From Guyparkeria sp. SCN-R1 (GTDB lineage: Bacteria > Pseudomonadota > Gammaproteobacteria > Halothiobacillales > Halothiobacillaceae): a stretch of DNA of 64,000 nt. The stretch is from NCBI RefSeq assembly GCF_003932495.1, contig NZ_QZMT01000005.1, forward strand, positions 62,001-126,000, given 5' to 3'. A program made the position numbers and the translations under genes. Of the stretch, positions 28,181-37,270 are shown piece after piece (positions within the stretch are counted from its first letter, which is position 1; each line of letters begins with the position of its first letter). The notes beneath the pieces are model-generated. The model saw nothing but the letters and a program-made list of their open reading frames with translations, ran no database searches and had not been told where the DNA came from.

Positions 28181-28903
28181 GTGACGGGCGGGGACGCGTG
28201 GTGGCGGGAGGTGCTCCGGCGGCTCGCTTGCTGCTGGCTCCTGAAGGGACTGGGCACCACCGTGCTGATGACCCTGTTCTTCATCGCCTACTTTCACCTG
28301 CTCAACTCGCCGTTGGACGACCCCCGGGTCATGCCCGAAACCTGGGTCGACCGCCAGGTGTTGTTCCAGCCGATTTTCTTCTACCTGTATGCCTCGCTGT
28401 GGTTGTACGTCTCCCTCGTCCCGGCCCTGATGCCGGACCGGGTGACGCTGGTGCGTTACGGGGTGGCGATCGGCGGGTTGTGTCTGGCCGGCCTGGCGGT
28501 GTTTCTCGCGTTTCCTACCAGCATCGAGCGTGATCCGGGGCTGTGGGCGGGCGAGCCGGCCTTTGCCTTTTTGGCCGCCGTCGACAGCAGCGGCAATGCG
28601 TTTCCCTCCCTGCATGTCGCCACCGCCCTGTTCAGCGCCTTCTGGATGGATCGCCTGATCCGGGCGATCGGCATGCCTGCCTTCTGGCGCGGACTCTCGG
28701 CGCTCTGGGCGCTGGGCATCGTCTATTCGACCCTGGCCATCGGTCAGCATGTGTTCTGGGATGTGCTGGGCGGGGCGATGTTGGCCACCGCCTTCGCCTG
28801 GCTCTCAGCGAACCGGCTCTCGGTGCGACACCCGGTCGGGGCGCGGGCCGAGCAAGCCCAGAGCCTGTCCTCCATTGACCGATCGCCAGAGGTGGATCCA
28901 TGA
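28181..28903 (+). CDS. PAP2 superfamily membrane protein (AUR1/PAP2_3-like)
   Basis: Polytopic membrane protein with the lipid-phosphatase active site: FPSLH at about 141-145 (C2 motif) and His190 in GQHVFWDVLGG with Asp194 (C3 motif). The NAFPSLHVA...GQH...D spacing is that of the inositol-phosphorylceramide synthase-like branch, which can transfer as well as hydrolyse phosphate esters. I start at the GTG at 28181 after AGAGGAGG; the frame is open back to 27902, but that part would be the cloverleaf repeat. The product is 240 aa. Its stop overlaps the ketosynthase start by 4 bases, tying it to polyene assembly, perhaps in attaching the pigment to a lipid. That role is inference. Confidence 0.75.
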   Translation: MTGGDAWWREVLRRLACCWLLKGLGTTVLMTLFFIAYFHLLNSPLDDPRVMPETWVDRQVLFQPIFFYLYASLWLYVSLVPALMPDRVTLVRYGVAIGGLCLAGLAVFLAFPTSIERDPGLWAGEPAFAFLAAVDSSGNAFPSLHVATALFSAFWMDRLIRAIGMPAFWRGLSALWALGIVYSTLAIGQHVFWDVLGGAMLATAFAWLSANRLSVRHPVGARAEQAQSLSSIDRSPEVDP

Positions 28904-30132
28904 GCGCGTCGTCAGTCTGTCCGGCGTTGTCCCCGAACTTGCCCCGACTCGGCATCACGGCCCTGACCGCCACCACGGCGGCCGGGCCGGGTCAGGGTGC
29001 CTTGCTGGATGCGCTGCGCGATCGGCGCGGTGCGCTGGCGCCCTGCGACTTCCTCGATGTCGATCTGCCCACCTGGATCGGCCGGGTGGCGGATCTCGAA
29101 TCGGTCTCCCTCCCGCGTGACCTGTCCGACTATGACTGCCGCAACAACCGGCTCGCCGAACTGGGTCTATACCAGGACGGGTTCGTCGAAGCGGTTGCAG
29201 CGGCAGTCCAGCGCCACGGTGTCGAGCGGATCGGCGTGGTTCTCGGCACCAGCACCTCGGGGATACTGCATACCGAGCTGGCCTTTCGCGAGCGCGACCC
29301 GGAAACCGGGGCGCTGCCCAGTCCGCTGCACTACGCGACCACACACGAATTGTCTTCCGCCCCCCGGTACGTGCGCGACCGCCTGGGCCTCAAGGGGCCG
29401 ATTTATGCCGTGTCGACCGCCTGTTCGTCCAGCGGCAAGGTGTTTGCCAGCGCGCAACGCCTGATTGCCACCGGGATGTGCGATGCGGTCGTGGTTGGTG
29501 GCGTCGACAGTCTCTGTCTGACCACCTTGTACGGGTTCGCCTCACTCGAGTTGACCTCAACCGGACCGTGTCGGCCGGGGGATGTGGCCCGGGATGGCAT
29601 CTCCATCGGCGAGGCGGCCGGGTTCGCCTTGGTCGAGGCCGACCGCGGCGAGGCAGCACTTTGCCTGTTCGGGGTCGGCGAGAGCGTCGATGCCCATCAT
29701 ATGTCCTTGCCGCACCCCGAGGGGCGGGGTGCGGAACTGGCGATGCGACGCGCTCTGGATGCCGCCTCGCTTTCGCCGGAATCAGTGGATTACGTCAATC
29801 TGCATGGCACGGCCAGCCGGGTAAACGATGCCGCCGAGGACCGTGCGCTGGAGTCGGTGTTCGGCCCGGGACAGGCGTGCTCGTCGACCAAGGGATGGAC
29901 GGGTCACACGCTCGGCGCGGCCGGCATCACGGGACTGGTAACCGGGGCGCTTGCCATCGAACACGGTTTCTTGCCCGGTACGCTCAACACCGAGCACGTC
30001 GATCCGGCCTTCACGGCCGACTACCTTGTGGAAAACCGTGACCAGCCCCCGGCCCGGGTGATGACCAACTCGTTCGGGTTCGGCGGGAACAATTGCAGCC
30101 TGCTGTTCGGTCGGCCGGAGGAAAACGCATGA
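28900..30132 (+). CDS. beta-ketoacyl-ACP synthase of the aryl-polyene cluster (ApeO-like)
   Basis: Condensing enzyme that extends the polyene chain with malonyl units. The Cys-His-His triad is present: Cys175 in STACSSSG, His302 in NLHGTAS and His336 in WTGHTLGAAG. Length 410 aa fits FabF-like ketosynthases. The stop shares ATGA with the following ketosynthase-like gene; such pairs act as ketosynthase and chain-length-factor heterodimers in characterised aryl-polyene systems. Confidence 0.88.
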   Translation: MSASSVCPALSPNLPRLGITALTATTAAGPGQGALLDALRDRRGALAPCDFLDVDLPTWIGRVADLESVSLPRDLSDYDCRNNRLAELGLYQDGFVEAVAAAVQRHGVERIGVVLGTSTSGILHTELAFRERDPETGALPSPLHYATTHELSSAPRYVRDRLGLKGPIYAVSTACSSSGKVFASAQRLIATGMCDAVVVGGVDSLCLTTLYGFASLELTSTGPCRPGDVARDGISIGEAAGFALVEADRGEAALCLFGVGESVDAHHMSLPHPEGRGAELAMRRALDAASLSPESVDYVNLHGTASRVNDAAEDRALESVFGPGQACSSTKGWTGHTLGAAGITGLVTGALAIEHGFLPGTLNTEHVDPAFTADYLVENRDQPPARVMTNSFGFGGNNCSLLFGRPEENA

Positions 30133-30938
30133 AGCTCTCGATCAGCGGCATCGGCTTTGTCGGTGCCGCGCTCGCGGACTGGGACGAGGCGGCGGACGCC
30201 TTGCGAAACGGCCGCGAGCCGGGTCACATGCCACTCGACGAGCTAGGGCGGGCGTTGAAGGCCGATCGCCTGCCCCGCACCGAGCGGCGCCGTGCCGGCA
30301 AGAGCACGCGTCTGGCGATGACGGCCTGCTGGGAAGCCGTCGAGGCCGCCGGCATCGATCCGGCCACGTTGCCGATGGTATTTGCCTCGTCCACCGGTGA
30401 TACCGAGGTGCTCACCCACAGTTGCGCCTCGCTGGCCGAGACGGAGCGCATGATCTCGCCGATTCGCTTTCACAATTCCGTGCACAACGCGGCTTCGGGC
30501 TACTGGTCGATTTCGGTGGGCGCGCAGGAACCCGCGACCGCCATTGCCGCTCACAACGAGACGGCCGCGGTCGGGCTCCTCGAGGCCGGGATGCAGGCCA
30601 CCCTCGGGAACCGCCCGGTGTTGTTGGTCGTCTACGACCTACCGTTTCCCGAGCCGATGCATCAGGCCGAGCCGATCTCGGAGCCCCTTGCCATCGCGCT
30701 GGTCATTCAGCCGGCGCGGGAAGGCGAGGGTGACCAATTGAATATCGAACTGGCCGCCGTAACCGACCGAGGCGATCCCGCTATGGCCGATCCGGCCTGG
30801 GAACGGCTACGCCGAGAGGTGCCCACCGGTCGGCTCCTGCCCCTGCTGGAGGCCATGGGCCGAGGCGAGCCACGTGAGTTTCTGCTGGCACTCGACGGGA
30901 CCATTGGCCTTGACCTGAGCTATCAACCGAAATCATGA
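30129..30938 (+). CDS. beta-ketoacyl synthase chain-length factor (ApeC-like)
   Basis: Truncated ketosynthase-like protein, 269 aa. It keeps the N-terminal half of the thiolase fold (SISGIGFVGAAL, FASSTGDTEVLTHSCASLA) and has HNSVHNAASGYWSI where a catalytic Cys would be expected, so it is probably not itself a condensing enzyme. This is the signature of the chain-length-factor subunits in aryl-polyene clusters. I start at 30129, which overlaps the ketosynthase stop by 4 bases; the frame extends to 30093 inside that gene. It would pair with the preceding ketosynthase. Confidence 0.83.
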   Translation: MKLSISGIGFVGAALADWDEAADALRNGREPGHMPLDELGRALKADRLPRTERRRAGKSTRLAMTACWEAVEAAGIDPATLPMVFASSTGDTEVLTHSCASLAETERMISPIRFHNSVHNAASGYWSISVGAQEPATAIAAHNETAAVGLLEAGMQATLGNRPVLLVVYDLPFPEPMHQAEPISEPLAIALVIQPAREGEGDQLNIELAAVTDRGDPAMADPAWERLRREVPTGRLLPLLEAMGRGEPREFLLALDGTIGLDLSYQPKS

Positions 30939-30948
30939 AAGCAAGCCC

Positions 30949-31692
30949 ATGATTAACTACGAAACCTCGTCACGAAAACTGGCGCTGGTCACCGGCGTCA
31001 GCGGCGCGATCGGCTCGGCCATCGCCCGACGACTCGCCGCCGATGGCTTCGATTTGCTGTTGCACGCCAACCGCAACGCCGAACGCGTCGGGGAGCTGGC
31101 CGTGGAGTTGCGTGCCGCGGGAGCTGAGGCCGAGGTGGTCATTTTCGATGTGACTGACCCGGAGGCCGTCGAGGCGGCCCTGGCCCCGATCCTCGCCGAG
31201 CGCCCGGTGCAGGTGCTGGTTAATAACGCCGGCATGCACGATGACGGCCCGCTGGCGGGGATGTCCGCGGCCCGCTGGCGCGCGGTGGTGGATGTCTCGC
31301 TCAACGGCTTTCACCACGTGACCCAGCCGGTGCTGCTGCCCATGATCCGCACGCGCTGGGGACGGGTGATCAATATCGCCTCCGTCAGTGGCCTGATCGG
31401 CAATCGCGGCCAAAGTAATTATTCGGCGGCCAAGGCAGGGCTGATCGGTGCGACCCGTGCACTATCCCGGGAGGTGGCCTCGCGAGGGGTGCTGGTCAAC
31501 GCCGTCGCGCCAGGCCTGATCGAGTCGCCGATGAGCGAGGGCTCGGCCGCGGCCGCTGGCATCAAGGATCACATCCCCATGCGCCGGGCCGGTCGACCGG
31601 AAGAGGTCGCCGAGGTGGTCGGTTTTCTGGCCGGCGAGGGCGCGGCCTATGTCACCGGGCAGGTGATCGCCGTTGATGGTGGCATGACGTGA
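30949..31692 (+). CDS. 3-oxoacyl-ACP reductase, FabG-like (ApeQ-like)
   Basis: Short-chain dehydrogenase that would reduce the beta-keto group in each polyene cycle. NADP-binding TGVSGAIGSAIA lies near residues 16-27, the structural NNAG is present, and the catalytic Ser-Tyr-Lys set is seen as ASVSG and YSAAKAG. The C-terminal GQVIAVDGGMT is typical of FabG. Length 247 aa. It lies 10 bases after the chain-length factor in the same operon, so it is assigned to the pigment rather than to housekeeping fatty-acid synthesis. Confidence 0.88.
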   Translation: MINYETSSRKLALVTGVSGAIGSAIARRLAADGFDLLLHANRNAERVGELAVELRAAGAEAEVVIFDVTDPEAVEAALAPILAERPVQVLVNNAGMHDDGPLAGMSAARWRAVVDVSLNGFHHVTQPVLLPMIRTRWGRVINIASVSGLIGNRGQSNYSAAKAGLIGATRALSREVASRGVLVNAVAPGLIESPMSEGSAAAAGIKDHIPMRRAGRPEEVAEVVGFLAGEGAAYVTGQVIAVDGGMT

Positions 31693-31722
31693 GTCCGGGG
31701 CGATTCACGCCATGATGCGGCC

Positions 31723-32445
31723 ATGAAGCCAATCAAGGGTGGGGTTGGCGGCTATCCCGTCATGCTTAGTTTCGATGACGGCCCGCGGCCCGGAACGACC
31801 GAGCGGGTCCTCGACGTGCTGGCCCGGCGTGGCTTAGAACCGGACCGACCGTTACGCGCGGCGTTCTTCACGCTTGCGCGCAATCCGCGGGGTTGGTGGG
31901 TCCGCCGGCTGCTGTTCGCCCCCTACGAGATCTGGACGGACAAGGGGAGCCTCGAGCGCCACCCGGACCTGGCACGCCGGATCGTCGAGGAGGGGCACTG
32001 GCTGGGCAATCATGGCGCCACCCACTTCTGGCCACGCTGGCCCTGGTATCGAAACCGCCGGCGGGTGGTCGCCCAACTGCGGGAATGGGAGCGGGTGGCG
32101 GACGCCGTGGTGCCCGCCTGGCGGGGTCAAGCGGCGCGCCTGGCACGCGCGCCTTATCTGATCCGGACTTACGCTTGGCGTGCGGCAACCGCAGAGACCG
32201 GCGTTGCCGACCTTGGCGGTTTGACCACCGGCGATGCCAACCCGCGTGCCGACTGCGAGGATGTCCGCCGTACGCTTTTGACTCGGCTCGAGCGCGAACG
32301 GCGCCTCGCCGAGCAAACGGGGCGACCGGTGGTGCTGATCTTCCACGACATTCGTGAACTGACCGCCGAGTGCCTTGATCGGTGGCTCGATACGATCAGC
32401 GCGGCCGGGTATGACCTGACCGACTTCGATCCCGACCGTCTCTGA
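31723..32445 (+). CDS. polysaccharide deacetylase family protein (NodB fold)
   Basis: The NodB homology motif 1 is LSFDDGPRPGT, and motif 2 is GNHGATH, supplying the metal-binding histidines. The tail LIFHDIRELTAE matches the last NodB motif. Length 240 aa, no signal peptide or membrane helix visible, so it may act in the cytoplasm. It is the last gene of the plus-strand pigment operon, 30 bases after the reductase. Together with the GT2 gene, its presence suggests a sugar that is added and then deacetylated on the lipid anchor; this is inference. It converges with the dehydratase gene across a 12-base gap. Confidence 0.8.
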   Translation: MKPIKGGVGGYPVMLSFDDGPRPGTTERVLDVLARRGLEPDRPLRAAFFTLARNPRGWWVRRLLFAPYEIWTDKGSLERHPDLARRIVEEGHWLGNHGATHFWPRWPWYRNRRRVVAQLREWERVADAVVPAWRGQAARLARAPYLIRTYAWRAATAETGVADLGGLTTGDANPRADCEDVRRTLLTRLERERRLAEQTGRPVVLIFHDIRELTAECLDRWLDTISAAGYDLTDFDPDRL

Positions 32446-32457
32446 CCGACCGGCCCA

Positions 32458-32907
32458 TCAAATGCCGTTCGTCAGCCAGACGGACAGGCCTCCGTCGAGT
32501 ATCACCGCGCGTTCATGCTCCAGGGTGAAGCCGTACCGCGCCATCTCTCCGGCGTGCGCCTCGCAGGTCACGGTGATCCGTAATGGACCGGGCAGTTCAT
32601 CGAGCCGTTCCACACGCGGGTTCAGGCCACTGGCGCGGGTGATCATGCCTTCTCCGGCTGGCGCGTTGTCGTTGGACTGCAGCGCCAGGTGCAGGGCCAT
32701 CGACTGCCCGGCCATCTCCACGCCAGCAAAGGCTCCTAGTTGACCGCCCACGCACAGGGGATTGTCATCCCGCTGATGGGCCCGGGTTTCGGCGACGAGT
32801 CGGGTTTCATCAGCGCTCACGATTCGCTCGATCTGGCAGACGTCACCGTGATGTGGCAGGCGTTTGCAGATGGCCGGGCCATCAAGGCTGGTCAGGTCGG
32901 TCGGCAT
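32458..32907 (-). CDS. hot-dog fold 3-hydroxyacyl-ACP dehydratase (ApeP-like)
   Basis: Small FabZ/FabA-like protein of 149 aa. The N-terminal LPHHGDVCQIERIVSAD corresponds to the P-HR-PF-LLD-type entry of hot-dog dehydratases found in aryl-polyene clusters. GGQLGAFAGVEMAGQSMALH forms the central helix with the catalytic acidic residue. It would remove water in the polyene cycle. It is last of the long minus-strand pigment operon, 11 bases beyond the MMPL gene, and converges with the deacetylase gene. Confidence 0.8.
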   Translation of the reverse strand: MPTDLTSLDGPAICKRLPHHGDVCQIERIVSADETRLVAETRAHQRDDNPLCVGGQLGAFAGVEMAGQSMALHLALQSNDNAPAGEGMITRASGLNPRVERLDELPGPLRITVTCEAHAGEMARYGFTLEHERAVILDGGLSVWLTNGI

Positions 32908-32918
32908 GGGTGCATACC

Positions 32919-35312
32919 TCAGGTTTGTCCTGTCATGTCAGGTAACGGGCGGGCGGCAGGGGTGGCGAAGATCGCGGCCAGCAGCCAGGCGGCAAGCGCC
33001 CCCGGCGCTACCGTGGCCCCGATGGCCTGCAGCACGGGTACCGACGAGAATGCCAGTACACCGAAGGCACAGACGGTGGTGGTCGTTGCCAGGGTCAATG
33101 ACGCAAGGGTGCGCGCGTCCAGTCCGTTGCTTTGGCCGGGTGGTGGCTGGAAGAACAGGGCGTAGTTCGAGCCGATCGCGGCGACCAGCAGCAGGCCAAC
33201 CAGGTGCAGCAGGGTCAGTTGCCCGCCAAACAGTGCGTGCCCCGCCACCACCAGCAGGACCGCGAGCGTGATCGGCAGCAGCGTGCGCAGCGTGCGCCGG
33301 GGGCTTGCCTGGACGATCAGGAGCAGCAGGACGATCGCTGCGGCGCCCGCGAGGGACACGACCAGTGTGGTATTGAGGTAGCGAGCGTAAAGCCGATTTG
33401 ACTCCGTGAGCAGGTCGATGAGCACGGCGGATTCGACCGGGGTGATCGCCTCTCGCAGTACCGCCATTTCCTGCGGGGTGGTGTCGTCGGTGTGCAGGGT
33501 GATGACCGCCAGGGCTTGACCCGCCGCGGCATCGGATGGCAAATGCCCGGCGACCGCGAGCCAGAGGGGCGTGCCTTCGAGATCCGCCAGTTCCATCGCC
33601 GCGGCCTTTTTCTGGCGTGCCACGTCATCGACGAAGCCCTGTAGCCGATCGGGCGATACCGGCAGATCTACCAGTGCCTGCTCAAGGCGTTGCTCCAGTT
33701 CCTTGCCAGCCGGCAGGGCCGTTTGGCGCGCGCGCTGCGTTGCCAGCGAGGGCAGCGTCTCGGTAGGCGAGCGATAACCGGCGAGCAGGCCATCCTCGAC
33801 CTGCTGATCCAGTATCGAGGTGACGTGTTCGGCCGCGCGTAGTGCGGTCTCCCTGTCCTCGCCCTTTACCACGATCAGATGGCGTGGGCTCGGGGAGCCG
33901 AGCTCCTCGCGCAGGCGGGTGTCGGTGGCCTCGAGTGCGGGGTCGATCGGGGCGAGTCCGGAAAGACTGTCTCGCCAGAGGCCATCCTGCTGGAACACGA
34001 GCACGACCACGGCCAATCCGCCGAGCAACATAGCAACCGGGCGCAGTCGCCGCATTTCGGCGACCGGACGCTCGAGCCGTCGGCCCAGCCCGGCAATGTC
34101 CCCGCGCGGCAGTCGGGGCCCCAGGATAGGCAGCACGTAGCGCGTGACCAACGCCGCGGTCAGCAGGCCGGTCATCGCGTAGAGACCGATCTGCATCAAC
34201 CCCGGAAAGCCAGAGAAGAGCAGGGCGGCGAAACCGATCAACGAGGTGACCAGCCCCAGGCGCACGGTGGGCCAGTAGTCCCGGAGCCAGGCACTTTGTC
34301 CCGCGCCCTGCCCGTCGCTGTCCATGCCCACCTGCCGTGACTGGACGAAGTAGTAGATGCTGTAGTCGATCGCCTCGCCCATCAGGGCGGTACCAAAACC
34401 GATCGTGATGCCGTGGACCTCGTCGAAGCCCAATCCGACCATCGCAATGCCGACCGCCACCCCGCTGCCGACCGGCAGCAACCCGGCCAGCAACACAGGC
34501 AGCGAGCGATAGGCGAGCAGCAGCACCAGGGTCACCAGGATCACGCTGATAATCGAGAACAAGGTGACCTCGGCCTTGATGCGGTCGCGTGCCTCGATGG
34601 CAAACATCGGTGAACCGGCGATCGCAAGATGCAGGGACGGGTCAATGTCGTCGCGGATGGTGTCGAAGGTGTTTTTGATGCGTTGGGAGGCACGGGCGAG
34701 CCCGTCGGTGTCGGAGCCAGACGCACTGGCCTGCGCGACGAGCAGCATGGTCGACTGATCGGCAGACGACCAGACGACACAGCACCGAGCCGGGCCGCTG
34801 CTTGGATCGTGTCGGTCGAGTAGCGCCAGCATTTCACCCGTGGGATCGCGCGGGAAGAGCTCGCGGGTGACGTCGCCCAGCGGCGAGTTGAGCTCACGGA
34901 TCGACTTGCCAATAGCGCTGTTCAGCCCCTCCACGGAGAATCGCTCGGCATCGACGGCCGGGCTCAGGAGATAGCGATGCTCGAACAGGAACTGGCGGGC
35001 CTGCTCGTGGTGGGCCCGATCGCCGTTCTGTATGGCGGCGAAGGCGGGGTCATCGACCAGGCTGGCATGCAGTTGCCGGCTGGCCTCGGCCCGCTGCTCA
35101 TCGGTCCCGCCCTCGATCCCGACGAGGAAGGTGCGCGAGACCGCGCCTTGCTGGAGCTGATCCACCAGCAGTTGCTGCTCCGAGCTGGGCGAGGCGGGCA
35201 GGAAGGCGGACATGTCCGCCGTGAAGCGGGTCTGGGTGATCGAGTAGATGGCGAGCAACACGACCGTCAGCCACAGACCGAGGGTCAGTGAATGCTTGAG
35301 ACGCAAGCTCAT
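32919..35312 (-). CDS. MMPL/RND family exporter of the aryl-polyene cluster
   Basis: 797-residue inner-membrane protein with two repeats, each of one helix, a large periplasmic loop and five clustered helices, as in HpnN/MMPL proteins. Visible features are the N-terminal helix LTLGLWLTVVLLAIYSI, VHGITIGFGTALMGEAIDYSIYYF with the acidic transmembrane residue, and a second cluster ending LATTTTVCAFGVLAF. Aryl-polyene clusters commonly encode this exporter beside a LolA-like carrier, so it probably extracts the lipid-linked pigment for delivery to the outer membrane. Its ATG overlaps the LolA-like gene stop by 4 bases. Confidence 0.87.
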   Translation of the reverse strand: MSLRLKHSLTLGLWLTVVLLAIYSITQTRFTADMSAFLPASPSSEQQLLVDQLQQGAVSRTFLVGIEGGTDEQRAEASRQLHASLVDDPAFAAIQNGDRAHHEQARQFLFEHRYLLSPAVDAERFSVEGLNSAIGKSIRELNSPLGDVTRELFPRDPTGEMLALLDRHDPSSGPARCCVVWSSADQSTMLLVAQASASGSDTDGLARASQRIKNTFDTIRDDIDPSLHLAIAGSPMFAIEARDRIKAEVTLFSIISVILVTLVLLLAYRSLPVLLAGLLPVGSGVAVGIAMVGLGFDEVHGITIGFGTALMGEAIDYSIYYFVQSRQVGMDSDGQGAGQSAWLRDYWPTVRLGLVTSLIGFAALLFSGFPGLMQIGLYAMTGLLTAALVTRYVLPILGPRLPRGDIAGLGRRLERPVAEMRRLRPVAMLLGGLAVVVLVFQQDGLWRDSLSGLAPIDPALEATDTRLREELGSPSPRHLIVVKGEDRETALRAAEHVTSILDQQVEDGLLAGYRSPTETLPSLATQRARQTALPAGKELEQRLEQALVDLPVSPDRLQGFVDDVARQKKAAAMELADLEGTPLWLAVAGHLPSDAAAGQALAVITLHTDDTTPQEMAVLREAITPVESAVLIDLLTESNRLYARYLNTTLVVSLAGAAAIVLLLLIVQASPRRTLRTLLPITLAVLLVVAGHALFGGQLTLLHLVGLLLVAAIGSNYALFFQPPPGQSNGLDARTLASLTLATTTTVCAFGVLAFSSVPVLQAIGATVAPGALAAWLLAAIFATPAARPLPDMTGQT

Positions 35313-35926
35313 GGTGACGCTGGCTCGTGATCCGGCTCATCTTCCCGATGCTGGTCGAGCCGCATCACGCTGCGATCGCCGTTGGCGAATTCCAGTGTCA
35401 AACGCTCGACGATGGCGAGACCTGCGTCGATCTGTCCGATCACCTCGATACGGCGAATACGGTCGGCCAGCTCGCCGCGTAGCGGTAACAGGTGCAGTCG
35501 CCAGCCATCGTCCGGGCGTTCGTTCAGCACCAGCTCGTAGTCCTCGCTCAGCACGTCGATCCGACCATTGAGGATGCCGCGTAGGCTGTCGGCCAGTGCC
35601 GCGCCCTCGGGCGAGTCCTCGAGCTGCACGACCCGACGGCGACCGTCGGCCTCGAACGTCAGCTGCTCGCCGTCGAGCGTGAGGATGCGCGCCTCGGGTT
35701 CACGTTGCTCCTGAACGAGACGATCGGGGGGCTCGAAGGAGAGACGGCCGCTGGATTCCAGCGGCTCGTCGAGGATGCCGAGATAGCGCGTCTGCTCGTA
35801 TGCCGTGCTGTCGGCGCCACGCTCGGCCAGCGCGGCGGCGAGCTCCTCGATGTCAATGGCGTAGGTCGGGAGGGGCAGGATCAACGGGAGCAGGACGGCG
35901 AAATGTCGGAAGATCGACCGGGTCAT
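35309..35926 (-). CDS. LolA-like outer-membrane lipoprotein carrier protein
   Basis: Predicted periplasmic carrier that takes a hydrophobic cargo from the MMPL exporter to the outer membrane. The ATG at 35926 (MTRSIFRHF) has AGGAGC 5 bases upstream and gives a signal peptide ending TYA; the frame is open to 36349 but lies inside the acyltransferase gene there. The mature region with YEQTRYLGILDEPLESSGRLSFEPPDRL matches the LolA-like domain of aryl-polyene clusters. About 205 aa. It overlaps the acyltransferase 3' end by 74 bases. Confidence 0.8.
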   Translation of the reverse strand: MTRSIFRHFAVLLPLILPLPTYAIDIEELAAALAERGADSTAYEQTRYLGILDEPLESSGRLSFEPPDRLVQEQREPEARILTLDGEQLTFEADGRRRVVQLEDSPEGAALADSLRGILNGRIDVLSEDYELVLNERPDDGWRLHLLPLRGELADRIRRIEVIGQIDAGLAIVERLTLEFANGDRSVMRLDQHREDEPDHEPASP

Positions 35927-36923
35927 GATCGCTCCTTGGGTGAGGCCAGGGTGGACGGGGGGCGTCTGAGTCACTCGTGGGCGACTCTTCTTCCTGCGAG
36001 TCGGTTTCTCGTGACGGGATATCCCGGGCGTCGGCCCAAAAATCAAAGAAATTGAACCAGTTGTCGGGGTGCTCGCGCACAAGCGCCTCAAGGCGCTCGA
36101 CGTAGCGATCCATGGCGGCTTCGACGGCCTTCGAGCGTTCACGCCGCGACACATGGCGAAAATCAGCCAGCGGCTCGAAGTGAATGAGGTAGCGGTTGCC
36201 GCCCAGGTAGATGCCGGCCATGAACAACAGTCGCTGGCGGAGTATCGCGGCCATGCGAAAGGGGCCGGCGGCAAAACGCGCCGGGTGGCCGAAAAACGGC
36301 CGCGTGCCCATCGGATCCCCATCGAGGCTGCGATCGGCAAGCATGCCAATCAGTTCTCCTTGGTCAAGACGGGCGCCCGCCTCGAGCATCGAGTCGATCC
36401 GCCCGAGAGGGATGATGTCTCGCGCCCGCTCCGGGTTTATGGCGGCCAGCACGCGCTGGATCTTCCGGGCGTTCTCCGGGTACATCATCATGCTGATGGG
36501 CAAATCGCGCTCGACACGACCCATGGCGCGCAGGACGTCGAAGCTGCCGAAATGCGCCCCGACGAGGATCGCCGACTCCGGTGGCTCGAAACACTCACCG
36601 CCCTCCACCTCGATCTCGAACGCATCGAAGCGTCCGCTGAGGAAGAACACCCGGTCGTGGATCGTGCTGGCAAACGCATGGAAGTGCCGGTAGATATCGG
36701 GCAGACGCGGCGGTCGGCCGTGAACCTGGCGCAGAAAATCCCGGCTGGCGCGCCGGGCGGCCGGGACGAACAGCAGGAAGTAGAGGCTGATGGGGGCGAG
36801 CAGCAGTCGGGTCGTACGCCGGCCGGTCCAACGCGAGAGGAACACCATCAACCGGATCAGCGCCGGGTGGCCCCGTTCCCGGCGTGCATGCCACTGGTTG
36901 GATTCGGCCCCCGGCCCGTTCAC
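35853..36923 (-). CDS. LpxL/HtrB-type acyltransferase of the aryl-polyene cluster
   Basis: Membrane acyltransferase of the lipid A biosynthesis (LpxL/LpxM) type. A hydrophobic N-terminal segment (LLLAPISLYFLLFVPAARRAS) precedes the catalytic region VGAHFGSFDVLRAMGR, where His and acidic residues replace the classic HX4D. GMLADRSLDGDPMGTRPFFG is the second family motif. Residues from about 300 to 356 form a proline- and acid-rich tail that overlaps the LolA-like gene start, an unusual extension. In aryl-polyene clusters such enzymes are thought to acylate the pigment anchor. The ATG at 36923 overlaps the preceding dehydratase stop by 4 bases. Confidence 0.85.
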   Translation of the reverse strand: MNGPGAESNQWHARRERGHPALIRLMVFLSRWTGRRTTRLLLAPISLYFLLFVPAARRASRDFLRQVHGRPPRLPDIYRHFHAFASTIHDRVFFLSGRFDAFEIEVEGGECFEPPESAILVGAHFGSFDVLRAMGRVERDLPISMMMYPENARKIQRVLAAINPERARDIIPLGRIDSMLEAGARLDQGELIGMLADRSLDGDPMGTRPFFGHPARFAAGPFRMAAILRQRLLFMAGIYLGGNRYLIHFEPLADFRHVSRRERSKAVEAAMDRYVERLEALVREHPDNWFNFFDFWADARDIPSRETDSQEEESPTSDSDAPRPPWPHPRSDHDPVDLPTFRRPAPVDPAPPDLRH

Positions 36924-37270
36924 GGACTCTCCTCCACGCCACCGTGACCGGGTGGGTCGAGGAGCACGTCCAGCACGACATAGGCCTCACCGTCGCTGGG
37001 CATTGCCAGGATCTGCAAACGCGTGCGGTTTCGGCGGGCCGTTCGCTGTTCGAGTTGGAGCGGCACGTCCGGGCGGGCAGGGGCGAGAAAGCGCGCGTGG
37101 CGCACGGAGCAATCGGCGACGCTATGTTGATTGGCGTTGGCCCATGCCGACACGGCCCAGTCGAGGAGCATGCTGCCGGGAAGGAGGGGGGTTCCCGGGA
37201 AATGCCCGGCGAACACAGGTGACTGCGACGACGGCGTCCATTCGGCCAGGAATTGGCTAGGATGGTTCAT
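36920..37270 (-). CDS. hot-dog fold dehydratase (ApeI-like)
   Basis: Small FabZ-like protein. VFAGHFPGTPLLPGSMLLDW contains the catalytic His of the hot-dog dehydratase family and the preceding FxGHFPGxPLLPG motif. From the ATG at 37270 the product is 116 aa, shorter than FabZ (about 150) but normal for the aryl-polyene ApeI group. The frame continues upstream within the ligase gene without support. The start codon shares one base with the ligase stop (TGATG). It would act with the ApeP-like enzyme in the elongation cycle. Confidence 0.82.
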   Translation of the reverse strand: MNHPSQFLAEWTPSSQSPVFAGHFPGTPLLPGSMLLDWAVSAWANANQHSVADCSVRHARFLAPARPDVPLQLEQRTARRNRTRLQILAMPSDGEAYVVLDVLLDPPGHGGVEESP

